DNA of 7,201 bases, from positions 1-7,201 of the forward strand of contig CAMZHB010000086.1 in assembly GCA_947306605.1 (NCBI GenBank). The letters run 5' to 3'. Positions within the stretch are counted from its first letter, which is position 1, and every line of letters starts with the position of its first letter. The notes beneath the pieces are model-generated. The model made no database searches. It worked only from the letters and a program-made list of their open reading frames with translations, and was not told where the DNA came from. Positions 1-7,069 of the stretch are shown in pieces. This stretch comes from an uncultured Prevotellaceae bacterium (lineage in GTDB: Bacteria > Bacteroidota > Bacteroidia > Bacteroidales > Bacteroidaceae). Made by a program: the position numbers and the translations under genes.

Positions 1-14
1 AGAGGATAAGGCAT

Positions 15-2387
15 ATGTATCAGATATTAGAAAAAAGCAATTACAGCGAAAATGTATACCGTCTCGTAGTTAAAGCTCCCCGAATAGCCCGCAGTCGCAA
101 AGCCGGACATTTTGTAATAATACGAACACACAACAACAGTGAACGCATGCCGTTGACGATTGCAGACAGTGACGTGCAAAAGGGAACCATTACACTTGTA
201 GTGCAGCGTGTGGGTGTAGCTACCGCACGGTTGTGCGCCATGAATGTAGGCGACTCCATAGCTGACGTGGTAGGCCCGCTGGGACGTGCTACAGAAGTGA
301 AACGCTGGGGAACTGTAGTATGTGCCGCAGGTGGCGTGGGTGCCGCCCCGTTGTTGCCTATCGTTGAAGCCCTGAAGAAGGCGGGGAACCGCGTGGTCGT
401 TGTACTTGCGGCGAGGACACGCGAACTGGTAATTATGGAATCAGAAATGAAGCGTTGGGCGGACGACGTGATGATAATGACCGACGACGGCAGTTACGGA
501 ACAAAGGGGCTGGTCACGGAAGGCGTAGAGAAGGTGGCTGCGCGCGAACAAGTGGACTGCTGCTTTGCCATAGGCCCTGCCATAATGATGAAATATGTCT
601 GCCTGCTGACGAAGCGGTTGGACATACCTACCATAGTATCTTTGAACACCATTATGGTGGACGGAACGGGCATGTGTGGGGCGTGCCGCGTGAGTGTAGG
701 CGGCGAAACGAAGTTCGTTTGTGTGGACGGTCCGGAGTTCGACGGCCATCAGGTGGACTTTGACCAAATGATGAAGCGTATGCGCGCTTTCAGTGCTGAA
801 GAAAAAGCGGAGATGGCCCGCTACGAGGCTCAATTAACGAAGACAGGCTGTGCGTTGCCAATGGCAGTAGGCAGTGAACCGGATGTTAATACCGTCAGGA
901 TACCTCAAGCAAATTATGAATCCGAGGAGCGCGAGGACGGCCGGGATTCTGCCTGGCGCGTCGAATTGAGAAAGAGGATGAGCGCCAAAGAGCGCATGAT
1001 TATACCGCGAGTAAAGATGCCTGAACTGGACGCAGCACTGCGTGCGACACAACTGCGCGAGGAGGTGAACCGCGGACTCACACCCGAGTTGGCGATAGGT
1101 GAGGCACAGCGATGCCTTGACTGCGCGAAACCTGGCTGTGTTGACGGATGTCCCGTAGGTATCGACATCCCGGGCTTCATTAAGCGCCTTGAAACGGGTG
1201 ATACAGACGGAGCGCTGCAAACTATCAGAAAGTATAGCACGCTCCCTGCAGTGTGCGGACGCGTTTGCCCGCAGGAAAAACAATGTGAGGCACAGTGCAT
1301 ACATCGCAAAACAGGCGGTGAGGCTGTGGCTATCGGTCACCTGGAACGTTTTGCGGCCGACTATGGGCATACGACAGAGGGTGTACGACATCAGACAGAT
1401 CAAAATGCCGAGAAAATTCGCATTGCCGTCGTCGGGAGCGGTCCAGCAGGATTGTCGTTTGCCGGAGAAATGGTTAATCGGAATTATGATGTGACCGTTT
1501 TTGAGGCACTTCATGAAATAGGCGGCGTACTGAAATATGGCATACCAGAATATCGATTGCCTAACCGTATAGTAGATAACGAAATCAATGAGCTCAAGCA
1601 TCGTGGTGTACGATTCGAGAAAGACTGCGTTGTAGGAAAGACAATAACTGTTGATGAACTGAAGCATGAAGGTTACCGAGGGCTCTTTGTTGCATCAGGT
1701 GCTGGCTTACCCAATTTCATGAATATTCCTGGAGAGAATCTCATCAATGTTCTGTCCTCAAATGAGTATCTTACCAGAGTCAACTTAATGGATGCCGCAA
1801 GCAACACGAGTGACACTCCCGTCCCCTGCGGCAAACGCGTTGCCGTAATTGGCGGAGGCAATACTGCAATGGACTCGGTGCGTACGGCATTGAGATTAGG
1901 GGCAGAAGAGGCCATCATTATATATAGAAGGTCAGAGGCTGAGATGCCAGCACGCCTTGAAGAAGTAAAACATGCGAAGGAAGAAGGCGTCAAGTTCATG
2001 ACACTTCACAATCCGATTGAGTATCATGGAGACGAAGACGGACGCGTAAACGAGGTTGTCTTACAACGCATGAAGTTAGGAGATCCTGATGCCAGTGGAC
2101 GTCGCAGTCCGGTACCAATAGAAGGAGCAACAGAAACGTTACCAGTGGACTTAGTTATTGTAAGTGTTGGCGTCTCCCCCAACCCAATCGTACCTCGTTC
2201 GGTGGAAGGCTTGGAATTGGGACGGAAAAACACAATTGCAGTCAACGAAACCATGCAATCGTCCATTCCGTTCCTATATGCTGGTGGCGATATTGTTCGT
2301 GGAGGAGCTACAGTCATTCTTGCCATGGGTGACGGCAAACGTGCTGCCGAAGAGATGGATTTAGCCATCAAGTCCGGAAGACTTTAG
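15..2387 (+). CDS. Fused NfnA-NfnB-type NAD(P)H/ferredoxin oxidoreductase (glutamate synthase small-subunit-like)
   Basis: A 790-residue fusion of two proteins that are separate subunits in NADH-dependent ferredoxin:NADP oxidoreductase (NfnA/NfnB) and sulfide dehydrogenase SudB/SudA. The N-terminal half is like ferredoxin-NADP reductase or the dihydroorotate dehydrogenase electron-transfer subunit: FAD motif RMPLT (44-48), nucleotide loop AGGVG (105-109), and a [2Fe-2S] site with Cys221, Cys224, Cys236 and Asp216, the Asp-plus-three-Cys pattern known for NfnA. A linker near 285-330 leads to the GltD/NfnB half, with Cys367/370/375/379 and Cys414/418/424/428 for iron-sulfur clusters, FAD loop GSGPAG (474-479), NADPH loop GGGNTAMD (613-620) and a terminal FAD-contacting GGD (757-759). 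All cofactor motifs look intact. The likely role is cytoplasmic electron transfer between NADH, NADPH and ferredoxin, possibly bifurcating. Databases often call such fusions glutamate synthase, but no glutamate synthase large subunit is visible here. AGAGGA at 1-6 may help initiation. G+C falls abruptly near base 1440. Confident of family, not of physiological substrate. Confidence 0.93.
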   Translation: MYQILEKSNYSENVYRLVVKAPRIARSRKAGHFVIIRTHNNSERMPLTIADSDVQKGTITLVVQRVGVATARLCAMNVGDSIADVVGPLGRATEVKRWGTVVCAAGGVGAAPLLPIVEALKKAGNRVVVVLAARTRELVIMESEMKRWADDVMIMTDDGSYGTKGLVTEGVEKVAAREQVDCCFAIGPAIMMKYVCLLTKRLDIPTIVSLNTIMVDGTGMCGACRVSVGGETKFVCVDGPEFDGHQVDFDQMMKRMRAFSAEEKAEMARYEAQLTKTGCALPMAVGSEPDVNTVRIPQANYESEEREDGRDSAWRVELRKRMSAKERMIIPRVKMPELDAALRATQLREEVNRGLTPELAIGEAQRCLDCAKPGCVDGCPVGIDIPGFIKRLETGDTDGALQTIRKYSTLPAVCGRVCPQEKQCEAQCIHRKTGGEAVAIGHLERFAADYGHTTEGVRHQTDQNAEKIRIAVVGSGPAGLSFAGEMVNRNYDVTVFEALHEIGGVLKYGIPEYRLPNRIVDNEINELKHRGVRFEKDCVVGKTITVDELKHEGYRGLFVASGAGLPNFMNIPGENLINVLSSNEYLTRVNLMDAASNTSDTPVPCGKRVAVIGGGNTAMDSVRTALRLGAEEAIIIYRRSEAEMPARLEEVKHAKEEGVKFMTLHNPIEYHGDEDGRVNEVVLQRMKLGDPDASGRRSPVPIEGATETLPVDLVIVSVGVSPNPIVPRSVEGLELGRKNTIAVNETMQSSIPFLYAGGDIVRGGATVILAMGDGKRAAEEMDLAIKSGRL

Positions 2388-2415
2388 TCTATCTACATTC
2401 ACCTTGTCTTTGTAT

Positions 2416-3147
2416 ATGCGGCACAACCAAGACAAGATAGAGCAATTATTTCATAAGGCATTAAGACAATATCGTCTTATAGATAATGGTGACCGTGTGC
2501 TTGTCGGTTTATCCGGCGGTAAAGATTCTCTTTGTCTTACAGAGTTTTTAGGCAGACGCTCCAAAATCCATTTCCCAAAATTCGAAGTTGAAGTCCTGCA
2601 TGTAAGAACCGAGCCCGCCACGTATCAAACCGACATCACCTGGCTTCAAGCCTTTTGTGGGGATTGCGGAGTCAAATTAAATGTAGTGTCTGTCCCGATA
2701 GAAAAAGACAGAAATCAAAGACGCAGTCCGTGCTTCCTTTGTTCATGGGACCGCAGGAAGGCTTTATTTGAGTATGCACAAAAGAACGGTTTTAATACCA
2801 TTGCATTAGGCCACCATCAAGATGATATGATTCAGACTTTATTGATGAATCTCACCTACGAAGGTTCATGTGGTACAATGCCAGCCTTGCTTGTGTTCAA
2901 GAAAATGCCACTTAAACTCATACGACCTCTGTGTCTTGTGCCAGAAAACCTAATCCGTCAGTATGCAGACGAAAGACAATATCAACAACAATTGAAATTC
3001 TGTCCATACGACAACGTTGGAAAACGGAAAGAGGTTAGTATTCTCCTTGACAAAATGGAGTCACTGAATCCTAACGTGCGACAATCGCTGTGGCATATGC
3101 TTGAAACCGAAGGCAAGATTGTTGAAGACAGTGACAACTCTGAATGA
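2416..3147 (+). CDS. ttcA: TtcA-family tRNA 2-thiocytidine biosynthesis protein
   Basis: ATP-pyrophosphatase of the TtcA family, which in characterised members thiolates cytidine 32 of certain tRNAs using ATP and a [4Fe-4S] cluster. From the ATG chosen here it has 243 residues. The PP-loop SGGKDS lies at 33-38, a CxxC pair at Cys106/Cys109, then the GHHQDD segment typical of the family (about 131-136), and a third cysteine, Cys196, in FCPYD. These three cysteines correspond in spacing to the cluster ligands of E. coli TtcA. At 243 residues it is shorter than the E. coli enzyme (311), mainly at the ends. An in-frame TTG at 2404 would add four residues, but ATG at 2416 is preferred because MRHNQDKIEQLF is a natural family start and neither has a Shine-Dalgarno sequence. 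It begins 28 bases after the oxidoreductase stop with no terminator between, so co-transcription is likely. Which tRNAs it modifies cannot be read from the sequence. Confidence 0.9.
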   Translation: MRHNQDKIEQLFHKALRQYRLIDNGDRVLVGLSGGKDSLCLTEFLGRRSKIHFPKFEVEVLHVRTEPATYQTDITWLQAFCGDCGVKLNVVSVPIEKDRNQRRSPCFLCSWDRRKALFEYAQKNGFNTIALGHHQDDMIQTLLMNLTYEGSCGTMPALLVFKKMPLKLIRPLCLVPENLIRQYADERQYQQQLKFCPYDNVGKRKEVSILLDKMESLNPNVRQSLWHMLETEGKIVEDSDNSE

Positions 3148-3246
3148 TTTCACACCAATTGACACATAGCCGTCATCGTCTTTTATCCTATTTGCATTCA
3201 TATTGCAACATTTGATGAGTTAAGTCCACGCTGAAAAGTAATAAAT

Positions 3247-3269
3247 GAAAACTTTTGGTTTTCTTTTTT
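3247..3269 (+). terminator. Weak candidate intrinsic terminator after ttcA
   Basis: A 6-bp stem (GAAAAC 3247-3252, GTTTTC 3258-3263) with a 5-base loop is followed by six T residues (3264-3269). The shape is that of a Rho-independent terminator, but the stem has only two G-C pairs. It sits about 100 bases past the ttcA stop and directly abuts the -33 element of the next promoter, so it could separate the two transcription units. Moderate to low confidence. Confidence 0.35.
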
Positions 3270-3297
3270 GCTATGCGTCTGCTTATTTGTAACTTTG
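3268..3297 (+). promoter_or_regulatory. Bacteroidetes-type promoter for the PD40-phosphorylase-mnmE operon
   Basis: TTG at 3268-3270 and TAACTTTG at 3290-3297 are separated by 19 bases. This matches the known Bacteroidetes primary-sigma consensus (a -33 TTG and a -7 TAnnTTTG). Transcription would start a few bases after 3297, giving a leader of roughly 20 bases before the ATG at 3323. It is the only convincing promoter between ttcA and mnmE, so it probably serves all three downstream genes. Confidence 0.8.
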
Positions 3298-3322
3298 CAC
3301 AAGAACTATTCGAGTTATTGTT

Positions 3323-4603
3323 ATGAACATTAAGTTTTATATCTTCATAATCAGCTTTCTCTGCGCGTCAATCAACTGTACGTCGCAAAGGAAGCCACGA
3401 AAAGTGGCCGCACCTCCGGTTCCGACAGTAAGTGCTTTGGAATTGTTTTCACAATATTCGTTTAACGACGCCGTATCTGCGATACAGAAAGAAATACAAG
3501 CTACTAACAAAAAAGGAAGTCCGACATACGAACTCCGACAACTGGCTAACAGAATTCGACTAGGCCAGAACATGATACAATCTACGGAAAAGGTTGTTTT
3601 TATAGACAGTTTTGTTGTTGACAAGGCCGACATATTAAAAACCATAAAGTTGTCTCCTTCATGCGGAACGCTGATGACATATGCCAAAGCCTTCCCAGGG
3701 GACACGAAGGCAAGCGAATATCAAAAGTCATCCACAGTATTCCAAAATGAATTTGGTGACCACATCATTTATTCTGCAGATGATGATTCTGGAACGGAGA
3801 TGCTATATGAAAAGATTCTTTTGGGTAAGAATTGGAGCGACCCTAAACCTCTAATCATCGAGACGACTGATTCTGTCGAGTCTATAGCCTACCCTTTCCT
3901 CATGTCAGACGGTACAACAATGTACTTTGCATCCAAGGGAGAGGGTTCTCTTGGCGGCTATGATATCTTTGTGACACGATACAACAGTGACACCGGCGAA
4001 TTTGTAAAAGCCGAAAACATTGGGATGCCCTTTAATTCGCCCGCAAATGACTACTTGTATTTAATAGATGAGAGTAGCGGATTGGGATGGTTCGTTTCCG
4101 ACCGTAATCAAGAGGAAAACAATGTGTGTATCTACCTCTTCATTCCAAACACATCCCGTGAAACGTACGACACAAGCGTTTATTCAGAGGACGAAATCAA
4201 GAAGTTCGCTCAGATACACAGCATTCTGGACACTCAAGATGACGAAAAGATTATCGATGCCGCACATAAACAATTAAACAATTTGACACAGACTACAACA
4301 AAGTCCGCTCAGCCCGCAGCATTTACTTTCCATGTGGCCAGTGGTGTGACATACCATCGCTTGGATGAATTCAAAAGTGCCACAGCTATGAAGAACGCCA
4401 TTGAATGGACCAACAAAAAATCAGAGATCCAAAAGATGCAGTCTGCACTAGCCGACAAGCGACGCCAATGGACAAACAATGCATCCGATACATTAAAGGT
4501 AGAAATGCTTGGAATGGAGAAAGCGTTGCTCGACTTAGACAAAAGAGTTAAAGAACTCGAGGCCGAAATCCGCAGTGATGAGCAGAAAAAACTTAACTTG
4601 TAA
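3323..4603 (+). CDS. Secreted PD40/WD40-like beta-propeller protein with C-terminal coiled coil
   Basis: A 426-residue protein of unknown exact role. Residues 1-21 form a signal peptide (Lys4, then a hydrophobic stretch). Cleavage before Gln22 (CTS/Q) seems best; Cys19 could instead suggest a lipoprotein, but Asn at -1 is a poor lipobox. Residues about 35-110 are helical. Blades of the PD40 type follow: 142-177 (GDHIIYSAD), 190-219 (SDGTTMYFASKGEGSLGGYDIF, the clearest hallmark) and 234-273, which begins GMPFNSPANDYLY and contains FVSDR. Such repeats occur in Bacteroidetes envelope proteins, frequently with OmpA-like domains, but no OmpA domain is present here. The tail from about 363 to 426 is charged and heptad-like, suggesting a coiled coil. 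It is probably periplasmic or outer-membrane associated, perhaps a scaffold or peptidoglycan/envelope partner; this is inference. The phosphorylase gene starts 23 bases after its stop, so it leads an apparent operon. Confidence 0.85.
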   Translation: MNIKFYIFIISFLCASINCTSQRKPRKVAAPPVPTVSALELFSQYSFNDAVSAIQKEIQATNKKGSPTYELRQLANRIRLGQNMIQSTEKVVFIDSFVVDKADILKTIKLSPSCGTLMTYAKAFPGDTKASEYQKSSTVFQNEFGDHIIYSADDDSGTEMLYEKILLGKNWSDPKPLIIETTDSVESIAYPFLMSDGTTMYFASKGEGSLGGYDIFVTRYNSDTGEFVKAENIGMPFNSPANDYLYLIDESSGLGWFVSDRNQEENNVCIYLFIPNTSRETYDTSVYSEDEIKKFAQIHSILDTQDDEKIIDAAHKQLNNLTQTTTKSAQPAAFTFHVASGVTYHRLDEFKSATAMKNAIEWTNKKSEIQKMQSALADKRRQWTNNASDTLKVEMLGMEKALLDLDKRVKELEAEIRSDEQKKLNL

Positions 4604-4626
4604 TCCCGTTCACACAGATTATACAT

Positions 4627-5499
4627 ATGGAAAAGACTATAAAGCCTTCCGAATTGATTATCAATGATGACGGTTCAGTATTTCATTTACATCTCCGTCC
4701 AAATCAATTGGCAGAGAAAATAATTCTGATGGGTGACCCAGATCGTGTGGACATAGTAGCCAGTTATTTTGACACACGGGAATACGAAGTTAGGAATCGC
4801 GAATTTCATACCATTACCGGAACTTATCAAGGGAAACGTATTACAGCCCTATCCACAGGTATTGGTTGCGACAATATAGATATTGTCCTTACTGAACTGG
4901 ATGCTTTATCTAATATTGATTTTTCAACCCGCCAAATAAAGAAAAAACATAAGTCACTCGAAATTGTACGCGTCGGTACATGTGGTGGCCTACAGGAAAG
5001 CACACCTGTCGGCACCTTTATCGCGAGTGCAAAAAGCATTGGTCTTGATGGGCTGCTTAATTTCTATGCTGACAGAGATCAAGTTTGCAATCTAACACTC
5101 GAGCATGAGTTTCTGGCCCACATGGCTTGGGAGGAACCTCTGTGTATACCGTATGCCATTGATGCAGACCAAACATTGCTGGACCGAATCTCTAGGAAAG
5201 AAATGGTTAAAGGCATCACGGTATGCTGTGGAGGCTTTTATGGACCACAGGGAAGGCAACTCCGTCTTTCATTAGCCGATCCTAAGCAAAACGCCAAAGT
5301 ACAATCGTTCTCCTACGACGGACTACAAGTGACAAACTACGAAATGGAGAGTTCGGCTATCGCAGGTATGGCGCGCCTACTGGGACATAAGGCAGTCACA
5401 TGTTGTCTGGTAATTGCCGGACGGCGCTCTGGTGAAGCCAATACTTCATACAAGAATTCGATTAATACATTAATTGAACTCGTATTAGACAGAATCTAG
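4627..5499 (+). CDS. Nucleoside phosphorylase, uridine phosphorylase-like (PNP/UDP family 1)
   Basis: A 290-residue cytoplasmic enzyme of the PNP_UDP_1 family, which splits nucleosides with phosphate into a free base and ribose-1-phosphate for salvage. The sequence shows the phosphate-binding GDPDRV (36-41), the STGIGCDNIDIV segment (about 76-87), RVGTCGG with the phosphate-contacting Arg115, and the ribose-binding EMESS (239-243). The arrangement is closest to uridine phosphorylases. A Lys-rich stretch near 102-109 (RQIKKKHKS) looks like an extra loop and makes it longer than E. coli uridine phosphorylase (253). Substrate preference (uridine, purine nucleosides or another nucleoside) cannot be settled from motifs alone, so no symbol is given. 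The ATG at 4627 is the first in frame after the PD40 stop. mnmE begins three bases after its stop, so the two are almost certainly co-transcribed and perhaps translationally coupled. Confidence 0.9.
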   Translation: MEKTIKPSELIINDDGSVFHLHLRPNQLAEKIILMGDPDRVDIVASYFDTREYEVRNREFHTITGTYQGKRITALSTGIGCDNIDIVLTELDALSNIDFSTRQIKKKHKSLEIVRVGTCGGLQESTPVGTFIASAKSIGLDGLLNFYADRDQVCNLTLEHEFLAHMAWEEPLCIPYAIDADQTLLDRISRKEMVKGITVCCGGFYGPQGRQLRLSLADPKQNAKVQSFSYDGLQVTNYEMESSAIAGMARLLGHKAVTCCLVIAGRRSGEANTSYKNSINTLIELVLDRI

Positions 5500-5502
5500 C
5501 GT

Positions 5503-6861
5503 ATGGATACCATTTGCGCCATAGCTACTGCGACAGGCGGAGCCATAGGTATTATCCGTGTTTCCGGGAATGAGTCAATTGAGATAGTAAACAAAATATT
5601 TTCCAAAGATATCTCAAATGCTCCGACTCATACCATCTACCATGGTTTCATTGTCACCCATCAAAGTGAAATGGAAACAATTGACGAGGTCATCCTGTCC
5701 ATCTTCCTGGCACCTCACTCATACACCGGAGAAAATTCTGTTGAGATATCTTGCCACGGCTCCAAGTATATATTAAACAAGGTACTTGAATCTCTTGTCT
5801 GTAACGGATGCCGTATCGCCAACCCTGGAGAATTTACTCAGCGTGCCTTTCTTAATGGAAAAATTGACCTAAGTCAGGCCGAGGCTGTCGCAGACTTAAT
5901 CGCGTCAAACAATCGTGCCACACATCAAATTGCTCTTTCACAACTGCGAGGTAACTTCTCGTCAGAGCTATCTCTATTACGCAACCAGCTACTACGAATT
6001 ACATCACTTCTAGAATTAGAACTAGACTTTTCAGACCATGAAGAGTTAGAGTTTGCAGACAGAAAGGAACTGTTAAGTCTGGCACAGAAAATAGGTACTC
6101 GTATTTCGGAGCTAACTAAGTCTTTTGAACAGGGGCAATATATCAAACATGGAATTCCCGTAGTCCTAGTTGGAAAAACCAATGTGGGAAAAAGTTCTTT
6201 GCTAAACCGACTTCTTCGCGAAGACCGGGCCATTGTCACAGACATACATGGCACAACGCGCGACACAATTGAGGACATCATTGAAATTAAAGGCGTTACA
6301 TTTCGTTTTATTGACACGGCCGGCATCAGGCAAACGAAAGATATTGTAGAGCAAATCGGCATTGAACGCACCCATAAAGCCATTGATAAAGCACACATCG
6401 TCGTTTGGCTCATTGACGCAGTTCCTACTCCGGCTGAGGTCAAAGAAATTATGGATCTATGTTCGGGAAAATCGCTGATTATTGTGCAGAATAAAATTGA
6501 CATCTCGGAGCCAATCGAAAGTACAACGTTCCTCACCCAACCAACGAACCTCATACGTATCTCTGCAAAGTATGACGAAGATACCAAGACCTTAGAAGAC
6601 GCTATTTATTCGGCGGCAAATATAAAACAAATCAATGATAATGATGTTATTGTCACAAATGCCAGACACTACGATGCTCTTCTTCGTGCCGGTAAAAGTA
6701 TTGTGAGCGTCATTGATGGACTTCAAAAGAACCTGAGCGGAGACCTCATAGCCGAAGACCTCAGAAAAACCATAGAAAACCTATCCGAAATTACTGGAGA
6801 CCAAATTACATCAGACGAAGTCTTAACCAACATTTTCAAACATTTTTGCGTGGGAAAGTGA
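5503..6861 (+). CDS. mnmE: tRNA uridine-5-carboxymethylaminomethyl(34) synthesis GTPase MnmE
   Basis: A full-length MnmE (TrmE) of 452 residues, against 454 in E. coli. With MnmG it installs the carboxymethylaminomethyl group on wobble uridine 34 of several tRNAs, using a one-carbon unit from a tetrahydrofolate derivative, GTP and FAD. The N-terminal folate-binding domain begins IATATGGAIGIIRVSG and includes PHSYTGENSVEISCHG and NPGEFTQRAFLNGKIDLSQAEAV segments. The GTPase domain inserted in the helical domain has G1 GKTNVGKSS (224-232), G2 GTTRDT (250-255), G3 DTAG (271-274), G4 NKID (330-333) and G5 SAK in RISAKYD. The C-terminus is CVGK (449-452), containing the catalytic cysteine of the C[IV]GK motif. 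Every key motif is intact, so it should be functional. The gap to the phosphorylase is three bases and there is no internal promoter match. MnmG is not in the window. Confidence 0.98.
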   Translation: MDTICAIATATGGAIGIIRVSGNESIEIVNKIFSKDISNAPTHTIYHGFIVTHQSEMETIDEVILSIFLAPHSYTGENSVEISCHGSKYILNKVLESLVCNGCRIANPGEFTQRAFLNGKIDLSQAEAVADLIASNNRATHQIALSQLRGNFSSELSLLRNQLLRITSLLELELDFSDHEELEFADRKELLSLAQKIGTRISELTKSFEQGQYIKHGIPVVLVGKTNVGKSSLLNRLLREDRAIVTDIHGTTRDTIEDIIEIKGVTFRFIDTAGIRQTKDIVEQIGIERTHKAIDKAHIVVWLIDAVPTPAEVKEIMDLCSGKSLIIVQNKIDISEPIESTTFLTQPTNLIRISAKYDEDTKTLEDAIYSAANIKQINDNDVIVTNARHYDALLRAGKSIVSVIDGLQKNLSGDLIAEDLRKTIENLSEITGDQITSDEVLTNIFKHFCVGK

Positions 6862-6865
6862 ACCC

Positions 6866-6986
6866 TCTGCAAAGAAAAATATAAAATCTGCAAACAAGCC
6901 GTCGTAAATCGCTTATTTTCAAATGTTAAAGTTTGTTCGGTTGTTTGCAGATTTTTGATTTGGGTATTGTCTATTTGCAGATTTTT
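6866..6986. repeat. Four copies of TTTGCAGA, two in each orientation
   Basis: TCTGCAAA occurs at 6866-6873 and 6887-6894 and its reverse complement TTTGCAGA at 6944-6951 and 6974-6981. The last two are part of a 13-base direct repeat, TTTGCAGATTTTT (6944-6956 and 6974-6986). The fourth copy lies between the -33 and -7 elements of the promoter at 6967-6997. The set resembles operator or recombinase arm-binding sites rather than chance repeats. Confidence 0.75.
6883..6956 (+). terminator. 15-bp perfect inverted repeat, candidate terminator of the mnmE operon
   Basis: AAAATCTGCAAACAA (6883-6897) is the exact reverse complement of TTGTTTGCAGATTTT (6941-6955). Beyond a single bulged G at 6898 the stem can extend by three more pairs (CCG 6899-6901 with CGG 6938-6940), leaving a loop of about 36 bases. 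The 3' arm ends in five T residues. It could terminate transcription 22 bases after mnmE, though the loop is large and the stem mostly A-T. The arms also carry the TTTGCAGA motif, so a protein-binding role is an equal alternative. Confidence 0.5.
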
Positions 6987-6997
6987 TCCTAACTTTG
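6967..6997 (+). promoter_or_regulatory. Bacteroidetes-type promoter reading towards 7111
   Basis: TTG at 6967-6969 and TAACTTTG at 6990-6997 are 20 bases apart and use the same -7 box as the promoter at 3290-3297. Transcription would start just past 6997, inside the GTCCCYC repeats. The spacer contains a TTTGCAGATTTTT repeat, so a protein bound there would be expected to affect promoter use. It faces the short reading frame at 7111. Confidence 0.7.
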
Positions 6998-7069
6998 TCC
7001 CCCAGATGTCCCCCGAGATTACATCAAAGGTGCAAAATCTGTCCCCCGGGGACAGAAAAAGTGTCCCTC
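6997..7069. repeat. Phased GTCCCYC repeats with a palindrome at the predicted start site
   Basis: GTCCCCC occurs at 6997-7003, 7008-7014 and 7041-7047, with GTCCCTC at 7063-7069. Start-to-start distances are 11, 33 and 22 bases, all multiples of 11, which places the copies on nearly the same face of the DNA helix. The third copy lies in a palindrome, TCTGTCCCC-C-GGGGACAGA (7038-7056), with 9-bp arms. The first copy begins at the last base of the -7 box. This is what a repressor or recombinase binding array overlapping a transcription start would look like. The palindrome read on the - strand is followed by TTTT and might also act as a terminator there. Confidence 0.65.

Noticed and set aside
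834..1667. A 277-codon open frame on the - strand inside the oxidoreductase gene
   Set aside because: It lies wholly antisense to a gene with all cofactor motifs intact, shows no recognisable domain and has no promoter; it is a frame shadow.
2379..2390. AGACTTTAGTCT palindrome across the oxidoreductase stop codon
   Set aside because: The arms are only 5 bp with a 2-base centre and no T run, too short for a terminator and likely chance.
2404..2415. TTG start adding four residues to TtcA
   Set aside because: A TTG start is less likely than the nearby ATG at 2416, and the extra residues add no family-conserved sequence.
3190..3208. Small inverted repeat TTGCA/TGCAA between ttcA and the PD40 gene
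   Set aside because: A 5-bp stem with a 7-base loop and no T run is weak in AT-rich sequence.
5925..6587. A 220-codon open frame on the - strand inside mnmE
   Set aside because: It is antisense to the conserved GTPase domain and has no recognisable motif.
6883..6955. The 15-bp inverted repeat as a tyrosine-recombinase core site
   Set aside because: The arms are 43 bases apart, far more than the 6-8 base overlap between core half-sites, so at most they would be arm-type or regulatory sites.
6866..7069. The repeats after mnmE as a CRISPR array
   Set aside because: Repeat units are 7-15 bases, in mixed orientation and irregularly spaced, with no spacer-repeat pattern.
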